NCBI GenBank assembly: GCA_034770075.1
Contig: CM068379.1
Span: 21,575,506 to 21,639,505, forward strand
Direction: 5' to 3'
DNA: 64,000 nt
Source of the DNA: Aralia elata
Lineage: Eukaryota > Streptophyta > Magnoliopsida > Apiales > Araliaceae
Below are positions 21,556 to 33,500 of this stretch, in pieces (position 1 is the first letter of the stretch; each line of letters opens with the position of its first letter). The translations under genes were made by a program, and so were the position numbers. Under the pieces are notes generated by a model. It saw only the letters and a program-made list of their open reading frames with translations, searched no databases and had not been told where the DNA came from.

Positions 21556-22729
21556 TGTAGCATATACTTTGTAATCTTATTCATTTATTAATTAAATAAT
21601 TGATTTTCTTAAAAGGCATTTTACATTATCTACATAGTGTTGTTATATTAAATGTGATAAACTCATAGTTTTGAGCAATGCTTTTAGAATCATGATGGTG
21701 ATCATGCTAATGAGATCTAAATTCTCGATAGCTCACAAACTAAAATCGTTCCTAATCGTTGGATTACTAAAAAGGGGATTAGTGAATCTGGATAGATTAG
21801 TACATACGTTGCTTGCTCTTAGGAAGAGGATGATTGATCTCATAATCATTTGTGTGGAGACACTAAAGCAAATATGTAGGTGCTTATTGGAGAATAAGTT
21901 CACTGAATGTGGCTCGCTAATGAATACCTAATAGAGTTTTAGTCGCCTGTCAATAGGAATTCCTCTAGTGATAGTAGTACAAGTGATCCTTGGACTTGCG
22001 ATCATCATAGTATCTTGTGTATGATGAGTTATATTTTGACATGTCCCTTAAGACCTTTGGGGTATATCAAAGGGTATGATTGGGTATAATAAGTTGTGCA
22101 TGGAGATAGGTGAATGATCAACAAAGAATCTACCACGTCTAGTAAAAGATGTGAATGTCCTATGTGATTTGATAAATGACAGCTCAGTAGTCCTTGGCCA
22201 AGGCAGAATGAAATTAGAAAGGAGTTTCTAATTTGCATTATTTAGAGTTGTGCATTTGGGAATCGAAATACATATAATTAAATAAAATAAGACTTGACAG
22301 TAAATCCATGTCTTATATTTAATTGGGACATTGTATGGTAGAAGGATTGAATTGTATGGTAACTATTCACTGAAAGGTTCTTTTGTGATTAATGTTGAAA
22401 TCTATATTATCTGAAAAGTCGTTGATCGCTAAGGGGGCTTACCCTTATTGTAGAATAAATATTATTTATTTAAATGAATTAAATAGTTTAATTTATTTAT
22501 TTAAATAAGATTAGAATTGTTCTAATTGATTTATTCACAACTGGTTTAATATGGAGATCTAAAGGGTCACACCGCAAAAGAAAAATATTTATTTAAGAAG
22601 TAAATGGCATAATTGTAATAATAAGTTAAGTTTATTTAATTTAATCTATGGAGATAGAATAAATTAAATAGCTTAATATTTATTATTTAATATTTTAGAA
22701 ATATTAAATATAAATTAATAAGAGGAGTC

Positions 22730-22775
<46 letters not shown>

Positions 22776-23356
22776 TATTTAATTCCTAATAGGGATTGAG
22801 AATTAATTAATAGAAGTACTCTCTCGTGAATTCCTAATTGGATTAGGATCATAATTAATTAAAGGAGTTTAATTATAATAGAAACCCTAATCCTAAATAG
22901 TTTAGGAAAGGGGTTATTCCTACATCTATAAATAAGAGGAGTCTTATCATAGATTAGGGTTACACACTCTTGCATTAGATTGTGGAGAGTAGTTACAATT
23001 TTTATAGAGATAGAAACTAGGGTTTTGCCAATACCCATCTTCTTGAATAACTATTCTTCCTTGGTGGATCACCTCTAGAGGCCAAACACTTGGGTGGCTA
23101 ACGTTGATCAAGCAAAGGAATTTAGTCGGTGGAATTCAAGGATAACGCGAAGGAATTGGAGGTGAGCTTGTACCCGAGGAAGCACGGTTCTACGAGGGTA
23201 TAATTTCTTAATCTCTATGTCTTTCGTTAATTGATAATTGAACACAAGGAAAGATCATGGTGATAGTTTGTATGAAAATTTTAAAATCCATTTTATCACG
23301 CTTCCGCTTTATTTATGTAATTTGATTGCATGCTTGTATTATATACAAACCTAACA
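21556..23356 (+). repeat. Angela-like 3' LTR of element 1, lacking its first 40 bases
   Basis: It is collinear with 17881-19667 and ends CCTAACA at the target duplication. A (TTA)n run at about 22730-22775 is longer than in the 5' LTR. Confidence 0.92.
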
Positions 23357-23727
23357 AGTATTGCGCGAGTACAAGTCAGCAATTGGTTGGACATTAGCAG
23401 ATATCAAGGGAATCAACCCCCTCATTTTGTATGCACAAAATTTTAATAGAGGATGAAGCGAAGCCAGTTATTGAGCAGCAACGTCGACTGAATCCCATCA
23501 TGAAGGATGTGGTGAAAAAGGAGATTATTAAATGGTCAGATGCTGGAATTATTTATCCAATATCTGATAGTTCGTGGGTAAGTCCAGTTCATGGTGTACC
23601 AAAGATAGGGGGAATGACAGTAGTCGAAAACGAGAACAATGAGCTCATTCCTACAAGAACAGTGACCGGGTGGCAAGTTTGCATTGATTATAGAAGATTG
23701 AACAAGACAACTCGTAAAGATCACTTT
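23357..23727 (+). pseudogene. Athila-1 reverse transcriptase, N-terminal piece
   Basis: The first piece of reverse transcriptase contains YKSAIGWTLADIKGINPLI, then KPVIEQQRRLNPIMKDVVKK and SSWVSPVHGVPKIGG, ending in CIDYRRLNKTTRKDHF. A frame change lies near 23425. The frame is cut by the solo LTR at 23728 and resumes at 27235, where DHF is followed by PLPFIDQMLDRL. The enzyme copies element RNA into DNA. Confidence 0.93.
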
Positions 23728-26700
23728 TGTGACACCCCCAAATTCAGGTACCAATACCTCGAATCTGGTGCTCACGATAAAGTACATCCATACACCTCTA
23801 AACAACATAAATCAACTAATGCGGAATAAATAAACATATGTTGTTCATTACAAAAGGTTTACTATGGTCCCAAGGTCTGTAACCTTAAATAAATACATCA
23901 CAGAATATAATAATAATACAAAACGATTCCACGATTACATAACGGGATAGTACATATAACTATTCCTAAAGCTTTCCTTTGCCTTTGTCCGCTTTGGACC
24001 TCCCTGGCTTAACTGCAATAGGTTCATGATATAGCAAGGGTGAGTAACTACTTTGCCCAGCAAGTTTAAAATAAATAAAGAAGATATATCATGAATGAAT
24101 GAGAATAATAATCGCGTAGTTCAACAATTTAAGAACATTGAAGAAATAGCTGACAATATAATCAAAATTCAAATGAAATAATAAATATTGATTATTTACT
24201 GCTGAGTGGTCCAATAGACCATGAACTTTTTGGCCAAAGGATCAGTCATTCAACTAACCCTTTTAAACGCCTGGCCCGTCAGTAGTACTCTAGGGGATCA
24301 GCCTCTAGTACCCTATGTATATGCATAACATTTAACTCTGACTGCATCGAATAACCGACACATTAAAATCCCCTAAATAAGGGTTGCTCTCTCAGTCCAA
24401 GAATCTATACCAACAACCAGTTTGGATAGCTTTTAAAATAATAATCTGTACATGTCTAGCCAAAACAAATAGCGTAGACCATTTCATTAAACAGTTCATG
24501 AATGAAGAACTGAAACGTTTCACAGTCCAACAACAGATCATGTATTCAAATGGACAAGGTGCGAATATCAATAATTATCTTTGATATGGAGTAATTAACA
24601 ATAATTAATCCACTAATATAATTTGAAAGTAATAACTCCATTTGAGTCATGAAACTTGTAACAATATATAACATTTGTATAAGATAGGAAACTTGCTCAA
24701 ATAAAAATAGTTGAGTAAGGAACTTGCAATAATATAGAATGATTGCTCAATTAATAAATAACTCGCACAATAAACAAAAGTTGTGCAGTTGAGAAAACCT
24801 GTCCAATGTTAAATTGAGTTAGGGTAAGAAAACTTGCCCAACACAAGGGTTAGACAAGCGTTAGGAAACTTGTATAACATATACCTGTTTGCACGAAATA
24901 AAAATAGTGCATAAGGTTTAGAAACTTGCTCAAATTACAATATTACAACACACGCTCCTTAATATCCTACACATGTAAATACATATTCATATAACAATTA
25001 GTCACATAAAGACTAGGTTCAAAATAGACGTTGCATCATTAAAACACATTAATTGCCACTACGACTACCCAGTCGGGGGTCTCGCTCCCTAGTGAGCGAG
25101 CGGCTGCCCAGCTCGCCGGTGAGCTGGCGGAGGTCTAAGAGGGCAGCGCCCCCTGGAAGCCAAACGAAATATGCAACCAGGTTATTCAATTTACGCCTTA
25201 AGACAACATGACTTTGGTTGACATTTGAAATACAATTAAGCATTTAAGGCTTAACAAGATATAACTAACTTGTCTAATCATTTGGTACAAAATTATAAGC
25301 TTTGGTCTTGCTAGAAAAATTCACTAGGTCCGACCCGACCCGACCGGTCTGACCAGCCTGACCCAGACCGGACACGGCATTGGCGCTGCGGCGCCAAGCC
25401 TAACACTAGATCCCACGCTGCGGCGTGAGACCCGTGTCTGTCTTCCCCTGACAGGCTTGACGCTGCGGCGTCAAGCGTAGTACTAGTTCTCATGCTGCGG
25501 CATGAGTCCCGTGTCCTGCCGCTGCCACGTGGTGTTGCTGCGGCGCCAAGCATAACACTTGGATGTGGCGCTGCGGCGTGAGGTCCGGTCTTTCCCTCTT
25601 TTGCCCCTCGCTGCGGCGACGACTGTTAGGCTTATGAGTGACGCTGCGGCGTCACTCTCCATTAGCCAAATTCTGGGTTTGATCCCAGTTCGCGACTCCG
25701 ACCTCCAGCCACTCCAACCTCCATAACTCTTTCAATACACAAGCAAATTGGTCCATTCCGAACTCTATGGACTCCTAACTTATGGGGCTACAACATATCA
25801 AAAATTTAGAATTACCCATAAACATTAACATGGCCAAATCTTAAGCCAAAACGCAAAGTTCATACCCTGTTCTTCGAGTTCTTGACAAGTTTTACAAAAA
25901 TCATTACTACAAACTCGTTTTAACTCCTTTTTACTCCATTCCAACTGGATTAGCTTCGTAACCCATGAAACTACAATACCATATCAACAAATAAAATTAA
26001 CAAACACAAAATCATAGCTTTACAGTCCTCTAAAATGGTCCAAACGTCTAAAGTCCATGTTTTGTTCATTGTTCTTGCTCTATTAAGCCAATGTAAGGAT
26101 TTCTTGCGTTTTTGTTCCACTTTAATGATGTTCGTAGCTTCCATAACCTCTTAACAACATTTACAAACAATCATAACAAACAAAAACACCAAGAATCGCC
26201 ATAAATCTAACCCACAAGCTTAAGAGCTCAAAACTAAGAAAAACTTGAAAAACTTAACAAGAAATCGAATGGAAAGGATTTTGTTGGTGTTTACCTCTGT
26301 AAATCCTTCCTAGATGATTAAAAAGCTTGACTAGGCTTTATTTTGAGGGTTCTTCTTGCTTAGATTCTCTTCTTCCTCCACCCGTGCCTTCTTCTTCTTC
26401 CTCCTTTCTTTTCCGGCGACTCTCTTCCCTTTTTTCGGCGACTTCCTCCTTCTTCCTTCTTCCTTCTTCCTTCTTACTACAAATTTTCCCTTTCTCTCTC
26501 TCTCTCTCTCTCTATCTACTGATGCAATTTGGAATAAGTTGGGAGTTGAATGATTTGGAAGAAGTGGAGGAGTAATTTTGGGAGAAAATGGGTTGGTTGC
26601 TCAAGGTTGTCCAACAATTTCAAATGCTTGCCGACAACTCCCTTCATGCTCTCATTTGATTGGTCTAAATTGGTGAGTTGGTTCCCTCTTGGAGTAACAA

Positions 26701-27234
26701 GCCAAAATAAATACTCAAATAAACAAAAAATATATCCGAATACTCCCACTTTTGTACCCAACTTGGTAAATAACTCTACTCAAAATTAAATGGGTATTAC
26801 CATAAATATTGGGATGGGTAAAAATAATTATTATGAGATTCTTCCATTTATTCGGGACACCCATATGATACATTTCGGATACGGATAAAATCACGTATCA
26901 GCTCAAATAAAATTTCCGACGCTTGAAAAAAATTATTTATTCGCACACACGTATTAACAAAATTATTTAAAATCGAAAAAGACACAAAAATATTATTGCG
27001 TGAATAGTACCTCGGGAAACGTGCCCCATGAATAGTGATTTAGCGACGCTACGCGAAATTAATTATTCACTTAAACAAAACTATAACACGTAAAATTTCA
27101 TGCATTCACATAATCCAGGTTGTCACACAACCTTTAAACATGCAACACAAAAATAATATTAATAAAATATAATATATTCATTAATATTCAAAAATTCAAA
27201 TTACAAGGCAAATCCAAAATTCCCGGTCGTTACA
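23728..27234. mobile_element. solo LTR, 3.5 kb, probable Tekay/Del-type gypsy
   Basis: It is flanked by ACTTT at 23723-23727 and 27235-27239 and has TG...CA ends (TGTGACACCCCCA and GGTCGTTACA). There is no internal domain, so it is a solo LTR left by LTR-LTR recombination. Length and termini suit the Tekay/Del branch, but no protein is present to prove it. Orientation is uncertain; I favour minus, because TGTAACGACC is a common start and a GA-rich leader (CT-rich on plus at 26380-26515) would then follow the promoter. It carries two GC-rich hairpin clusters at 25081-25127 and 25380-25657. No gene is seen inside. Confidence 0.9.
25081..25657. repeat. array of GC-rich hairpins with constant loop core in the solo LTR
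   Basis: From 25380 the core GCTGCGGC occurs eight times. Paired arms read TTGGCGC/GCGCCAA (25380-25397), CACGC/GCGTG (25414-25427), GCTTGACGC/GCGTCAAGC (25455-25476), CTCATGC/GCATGAG (25489-25506) and GAGTGACGC/GCGTCACTC (25636-25657), each around TGCG. The copies near 25536, 25568 and 25609 are less perfect. The units repeat every 75-80 bp as pairs. At 25081-25100 and 25108-25127 two more 7-bp stems (CTCGCTC/GAGCGAG, CCAGCTC/GAGCTGG) have 6-base loops. Confidence 0.9.
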
Positions 27235-28512
27235 ACTTTCCCTTGCCATTCATTGATCAGATGTTAGATAGATTGGCTGGACACCAATTCTATTACCTTC
27301 TAGATGGATATTCAGGATACAACCAAATTGCAATTGCTCCAGAAGATCAAGAGAAGACCACTTTTACATGCCCTTATGGAACTTTTGCGTTCAGAAGGAT
27401 GTCTTTTGGTCTCTGCAATGCACCAGCCACATTTTAAAGATGTATGATGGCTATTTTTTCTAGCTTAGTTGAACAAAACCTAGAGGTGTTCATAGATGAC
27501 TTCTCTGTTTTTGGAGATAGTTTTGATCTTTGTCTAAATAATTTGACATTGGCTTTGAAGCGATGTGTGGAGACGAATTTGATACTCAATTGGGAGAAAT
27601 GCCATTTTATGGTTAGAGAAGGAATAATTTTGGGGCACAAAGTTTTAGCTAAAGGTCTTAAGGTAGACAGGGCAAAGATTGAGACTATAAAGAACCTTCC
27701 ACCACCAACATCTGTTAAGGGAATTAGAAGCTTTCTTGAGCATGCGGGATTTTATCGGCGCTTTATCAAGGATTTCTCAAAAATTTCTAAACTGCTGTGT
27801 AGTTTGTTAGAGAAAGATGTTCTTTTTATCTTTGATAAGGACTGTCTTCAAGCATAAGCAAAAGTTAATTTCCACCCCAGTGATTGTTGCACCGGATTAG
27901 ACTAAACCATTTAAATTAATGTGTGACGCTAGTGACTACGCAATTGGCGCAGTATTGGGACAACAAAAAGAGAAGATGTTTCACTCCATCTACTATGCAA
28001 GCAAAACATTGATAGGAGCACAATTAAATTATACAACCACGAAAAAGGAGCTACTGGCAATTGTGTATGCATTTGATAAGTCCAGAGCCTACATAGTGGG
28101 AACAAAAGTAATCGTATTCACGGATCATACAACTGTCAAATATTTGATCGCAAAGAAAGATGCCAAACCACGATTGATAAGGTGGGTTCTCTTGCTGCAA
28201 GAGTTCGATCTAGAGATTCGAGACAGAAAGGGCACAGAAAATCAAGTTGCAGATCATCTTTCTAGACTTGAACATCTGGAATATCAAAGTGGGGAGGATA
28301 CTAAGATTAATGAGTCCTTTCCTGACGAACAATTATTTGCTATAACAAATGAAATACCATGGTATGCAGACTATGTTAATTACATTGTTAGCCATGTGCC
28401 TCCCCTAAATTTGAGTTATCAACAGTGCACGAAGTTTTTACATGATGTAAAAAACTATCTATGGGATGAACCCTACGTCTTTAAAGCATGTCCAGATCAA
28501 ATGTTGAGAAGG
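27235..28512 (+). pseudogene. Athila-1 reverse transcriptase (rest) and RNase H
   Basis: Reverse transcriptase continues PLPFIDQMLDRLAGHQFYYL, LDGYSGYNQI (first catalytic Asp), FGLCNAPATF, then FIDDFSVFG at about 27493, the catalytic Asp pair. Next come NWEKCHFMVREGIILGHKV and the connection domain. RNase H begins near 27919 with MCDASDYAIGAVLGQ, then TTTKKELLAIVYAFDK and VIVFTDHTTVKYLIAKKDAK, ending RWVLLLQEFDLEIRDRKG and VADHLSRLE. Lesions: TAA at 27435 and another stop or frame change near 27855-27915. After CPDQMLRRYTMG (28490-28525) the sequence jumps into the middle of integrase. Confidence 0.92.
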
Positions 28513-28755
28513 TACACTATGGGCAATTATCAGTGATGAAGGTACGCATTTTTGTAATAAATCGTTTACCGCCCTTCTTGCTTGGTACGGGGTATCTCAC
28601 AAAATGGCTACGACTTATCATCCACAAATAAACGGGCAAGCTGAGATTTCAAATAGAGAGGTGAAAAAGATCTTGGAAAAGATTGTTAATCCAAATAGAA
28701 AAGATTGGTCTTTAAAACTTGATAATGCTTTATGGGCGTATAGGACAGCGTATAG
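28513..28755 (+). pseudogene. Athila-1 integrase core fragment with internal deletion
   Basis: The frame reads ISDEGTHFCNKSFTALLAWY (second catalytic Asp) then MATTYHPQINGQAEISNREV (catalytic Glu) and WAYRTAYS, where the copia at 28756 interrupts. The zinc-binding HHCC domain and the strand with the first catalytic Asp, expected between RNase H and this point, are absent. By family comparison roughly 400-500 bp is deleted near 28520. The protein could not have been an active integrase. Confidence 0.9.
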
Positions 28756-30568
28756 TGTTAGGTTTGTATATAACGCAAGCATGCAATCAAATTACATAAA
28801 TAGAGCAGAAGCGTGATAAAACGGATTTTAAAATTTTTCATACAAACCATCACCGTGATCTTTTCTTGTGTTCAATTATCAATTAATGAAAGAGATAGAG
28901 ATTAAGAAATTATACCCTCGTAGAACCGTGCTTCCTCGGGTATAAGTTCACCTCCAATTCCTTCGCGTTCTCCTTGAATTCTACGGATGAGATTCCTTCC
29001 TTTGATCAACGTTAGCCACCCAAGTGTTTGGCCTCTAGAGGTGATCCACCAAGAAAGAATATGTATTCAAGAAGTTGGGTATTGGCAAAACCTTAGTTTC
29101 TATCTCTATAAAAATTACAAGTACTCTCCACAATTCTTATGCAAGAGTGTGTAACCCTAATTTATGATAAGACTCCTCTTATTTATAGATGTAGGAAAAC
29201 CCTTCCCTAAACTATTTAGGATTAGGGTTTCTATTATAATTAAACTCCTTTAATTAATTATGCTCCTAATCTAATTAGGAATTCATGAGAGAGTACTTCT
29301 ATTAATTAATTCTCAATCTCTATTAGGAATTAAATAATAGTAATAGTAATAATAATAATAAGACTCCTCTTATTAATTTATATTTAACATTTCTAAAATA
29401 TTAAATAATAAATATTAAGCTATTTAATTTATTCTATCTCCATATATTAAATTAAATACACTTAACTTATTATTACAATTATGCCATTTACTTCTTAAAT
29501 AAATATTTTTTTTTGCGGTGTGACCCTTTAGGTTCTCCATATTAAATCGGCTGTGAATAAATCAATTAGAACAATTCTAATCTTATTTAAATAAATAAAT
29601 TAAACTATTTAATTCATTTAAATAAATAATATTTATTCTGCACTAAGGGTAAGCCCCCTTAGCGATCAACGACTTTCCAGATAATATAGATTTCAACATT
29701 AATCACAAAAGAACCTTTCAGTGAATAGTTACTGTACAATTCAATCCTTCTACCATACAATGTCCCAATTAAATATAAGACATGGATTTATTGTCAAGTC
29801 TTATTTTATTTAATTATATGTATTTCGATTCTCAAATGCACAACTCTAAATAATGCAACTCCTTTCTAATTTCATTCTGCCTTAGCCAAGGACTACTGAG
29901 TTGTCATTTATCGAATCATATAGGACATTCACATCTTTTACTAGACGTGGTAGATTCTTTGTTTATCATTCACCTATCTCCATGCACAACTTATTATATC
30001 CAATCATACCCTTTGATATACCCCAAAGGTCTTAAGGGACATGTCAAAGTACAACTCATCATACACAAGATACTATGATGATCTCAAGTCCAAGGATCAC
30101 TTGTACTACTATCACTAGAGGAATTCCTATTGACAGGCGAGTAAAACTCCATTAGGTATTCCTTAGCGAGCCACGTTCAGTGAACTTATTCTCCAATAAG
30201 CACCTACATACTTGCTTTAGTGTCTCTACACAAATAATTATGAGATCAATCATCCTCTTCCTAAGAGCAAACAACATATGTACTAATCTATCCGGATTCA
30301 CTAATCCCCTTTTTAGTAATCCAACGATTATTAATGATTTTAGTTTGTGAGCTATCTAGAATTTAGATCTCATTAGCATGATCATCATCAAGATTCTAAA
30401 AACATTGCTCAAAACTATGGGATTATCACATTTAATATAACAACACTATGTAGATAATGTAAAAATGTCTTTTAAGAAAATAAATTCTTTTATTAATAAA
30501 TGAATAAGATTACAAAGTATATGCTACATCATATCAAATATGATTGGCTTGTGTGCATACTACTTTCA
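28756..30568 (-). repeat. Angela-like 3' LTR of element 2
   Basis: In plus coordinates it begins TGTTAGGTTTGTATATAACG and ends CATACTACTTTCA. It pairs with 36181-38005. A short loss near 29860 removes part of the AATGCAAATTAGAAA segment present in the other LTR. Confidence 0.95.
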
Positions 30569-30582
30569 ATCTCCCACTTGCA

Positions 30583-33500
30583 CTAAAGCCAATCACCATG
30601 GTATCTAATACCCATCTTCTCTAAGTGACGATCAAACTGCTGTTGTGTTAAAGCTTTAGTAAATGGATCTGCAATGTTGTCTTGAGAGTCCAGACGCTCC
30701 AGGGTGACATCTCCTCTTTCAATGATCTCTCTAATCAAATGAAACCGTCGCAACACATGTTTGGATTTCTGATGAGACCTGGGTTCCTTAGCCTGCGCAA
30801 CAGCTCCGGTGTTGTCACAGAATAAAGGTACAGCTCCTCTAATGCTAGGAACCACTCCAAGTTCAGTTATGAACTTCTTCATCCAAACAGCTTCCTTTAT
30901 AGCTTCACTTGCAGCTATGTACTCTGCCTCTATCACTGAATCAACAACTGTTTGCTGCTTGGAACTTTTCCAACTCACTGCGCCACCGTTTAAGGTAAAC
31001 ACGTACCCTGAAACGAATTTACCGTCATCTTGGTCCGTTTGAAAACTTGAGTCTGTATAGCCCTCTAGTTTCAATTTAGACCCACAGTAGACAAGATATA
31101 CATCCTTAGTTCTTCTCAAGTACTTTAGGATGTTTTTCACTACCTTCTAGTGCTCCTCTCCTGGATTCGACTGATATCTGCTTGTTACACTAAGTGCATG
31201 AGCGACATCTGGTCTAGTACATATCATACCGTACATGATAGATCCTATTGTTATAGCATAAGGAATCTTACTCATTCGGTCTCTCTCCTCAGGTGTCTTT
31301 GGGGCCTATTTCTTGGAGAGATGTATTCCATGGCTCATCGGCATGAGACCTCTCTTGGAATCTTCCATGCTAAACCTTTTTAGCATCGAGTCAATGTACT
31401 TTCCTTGGGTCAAGCCCAACATCCTTTTAGATCTATCTCTATAGATCTTTATCCCCAAAATAAAGGATGCCTCACCCAAGTCCTTCATGGAGAAGTGTTT
31501 AGATAACCAAATTTTGATCGACTGTAGCATAGGAACATCATTCTCTATCAGTAATATATCATCAACATATAATACAAGGAATGAAACAGCGCTCCCACTA
31601 ACCTTCCTGTACACACAAGGTTCATCCTCATTTTTGATAAAATCAAACCATTTGATTATCTCATCAAAACGGATGTTCCATCTTCGAGAAGCTTGTTTCA
31701 ATCCATAAATGGATCGTTGTAGCTTACAGACTTGGTTTGTTCTAACCGTTGAAACAAAACCCTCTGGCTGTATCATATATACATTCTCCTCAAGCTCTCC
31801 ATTGAGGAAGGCCATTTTCACGTCCATTTGCCAGATCTTGTAGTCATAATAAGCTGCAATTGCAAGCAAAATCTGAATGGAGTTGAGCATAGCTACTGGT
31901 AAGAAGGTTTTATCATAGTCAACTCCTTGTCTTTGTTTGAAACCTTTTGCAACCAGTCGGGCCTTATAAGTCTCCTTGCCATCTGCTCTAATCTTTCTCT
32001 TAAAGACCCATTTACACCCAATAGGCTTAATACCCTCAGGTGGTGAAACCAAAGTCCATACTTGGTTTTCATACATGGAGTCCATCTCGGATTTCATGGC
32101 TTCTAGCCATTTCTCTGAGTCTTCACTACTCATAGCCTCTTCGTAAGTCAATGGATCATCATCATTTATGATGCGTACCTCATCATCATCCTCTATGATG
32201 AATCCATACTTATCACGTATCTTTGGTACTCTTCCAGATTTACGAATATGTAGTGGTACAGTAGGTTCTTCTACTTGGTCAGGTACCTGACTTTGATCCA
32301 TAGTATTTTGTGGTTCTTGAACTTCTTCAAGATATATCTTACTCCCGCTGTCCCCTTCAAGGATAAACTCCTTTTCCAAGAAGGCAGCGTGTTTTGCAAC
32401 AAACACCTTTTGATCAGTAGGATGATAGAAATAATACCATGATGTTTCTTTAGGGTATCCCACGAATCTACATTTGTTGGATCTATTCTTCAGCTTATCA
32501 TGCTCAAACCTTTTGACATAAGCTGGACAACCCCAAGTCTTAACATGCTTAAGATTTGGTTTCCTCCCTGTCCATATCTCATATGGGGTCTTTGGGACGG
32601 ATTTGGTAGGTACCTTGTTAAGTAGGTATGCAACCGATTCTAGGGTATAACCCCAGAAGGATACTGGAAGGTCGGTAAAACTCATCATGGAACGAACCAT
32701 GTCCAACAATGTTCGATTTCTCCTTTCAGATACACCATTCAACTATGGCGTTCCTGGTGGAGTCCATTGTGAGATTATACCATTTTCTTTGAGACAATTG
32801 AGAAACTCATTGGTCAAGTATTTCCCTCCTCGATCCGATCGAAGAATCTTAATACTCTTACCAGTTTGCTTCTCTACTTCACTTCTGAATTCTTTGAACT
32901 TTTCAAATGATTTAGATTTGTATTTCATTAAATACACATATCCAAATCTAGAATGATCATTAGTGAAAGTAATAAAATAAGAATACCCTCCTCGTGCATT
33001 CGTTGTCATAGGTCCACATACGTCTGTGTGTACCAACGCTAACAACTCTGTAACTCGTTCTCTTTTTCTACTAAAAAGAGATTTAGTCATCTTACCCATG
33101 AGACAAGATTCACAAGTTGGATATGATTCGTAATCAGATAGCTTTAAAAGCCCATCTTTATGCAACTTGGTTAATTTTGTTTCATTGATATGACCGAGTC
33201 TACAGTGCCACATAAAGGTATAATTAACATCATCTCTTTTTCTTTTCTTAGTTTGTTCAATTTGAAGTATATTTTCATGCAAGTCAAGTATGTAAAGTCC
33301 ATTTAGTAGATTGCCAACACCATATAAAATATTTTTATTATAAATAGAACAACTGTTGTTCTTTATTATAATATCAAAACCATCCATATCCAATATAGAA
33401 ATTGAAATAATGTTTCTAATGAGTGTTGGAACATAATAACAATTATTTAAACTAATGAACTTGCCCGAAGGCCAAACAATAAGTTCCTACAGCTAATGCA

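Larger units (their letters stand above)
17841..23356 (+). mobile_element. Angela-like Ty1/copia element 1, internally deleted
   Basis: It is flanked by AGTAT at 17836-17840 and 23357-23361. The 5' LTR is 17841-19667, with primer site TGGTATCAGAGC at 19669. A 1.6-kb leader runs to the gag start at 21315. After about 75 codons gag joins directly to the LTR at 21556, 40 bases into it. So the rest of gag, all of pol, the polypurine tract and the first 40 bases of the 3' LTR are missing. It relies on other copies if it ever moved after the deletion. Confidence 0.93.

Noticed and set aside
26327..26575. Ser/Phe/Leu-rich frame with signal-like stretch
   Set aside because: It comes from the CT-rich tract of the solo LTR; there are no domains, and the opposite strand is the more likely transcript.
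31150..31708. Short plus-strand frames across the copia pol
   Set aside because: They are shadows of RT coding on the minus strand, repeated at 51910-52131 in the other copy.
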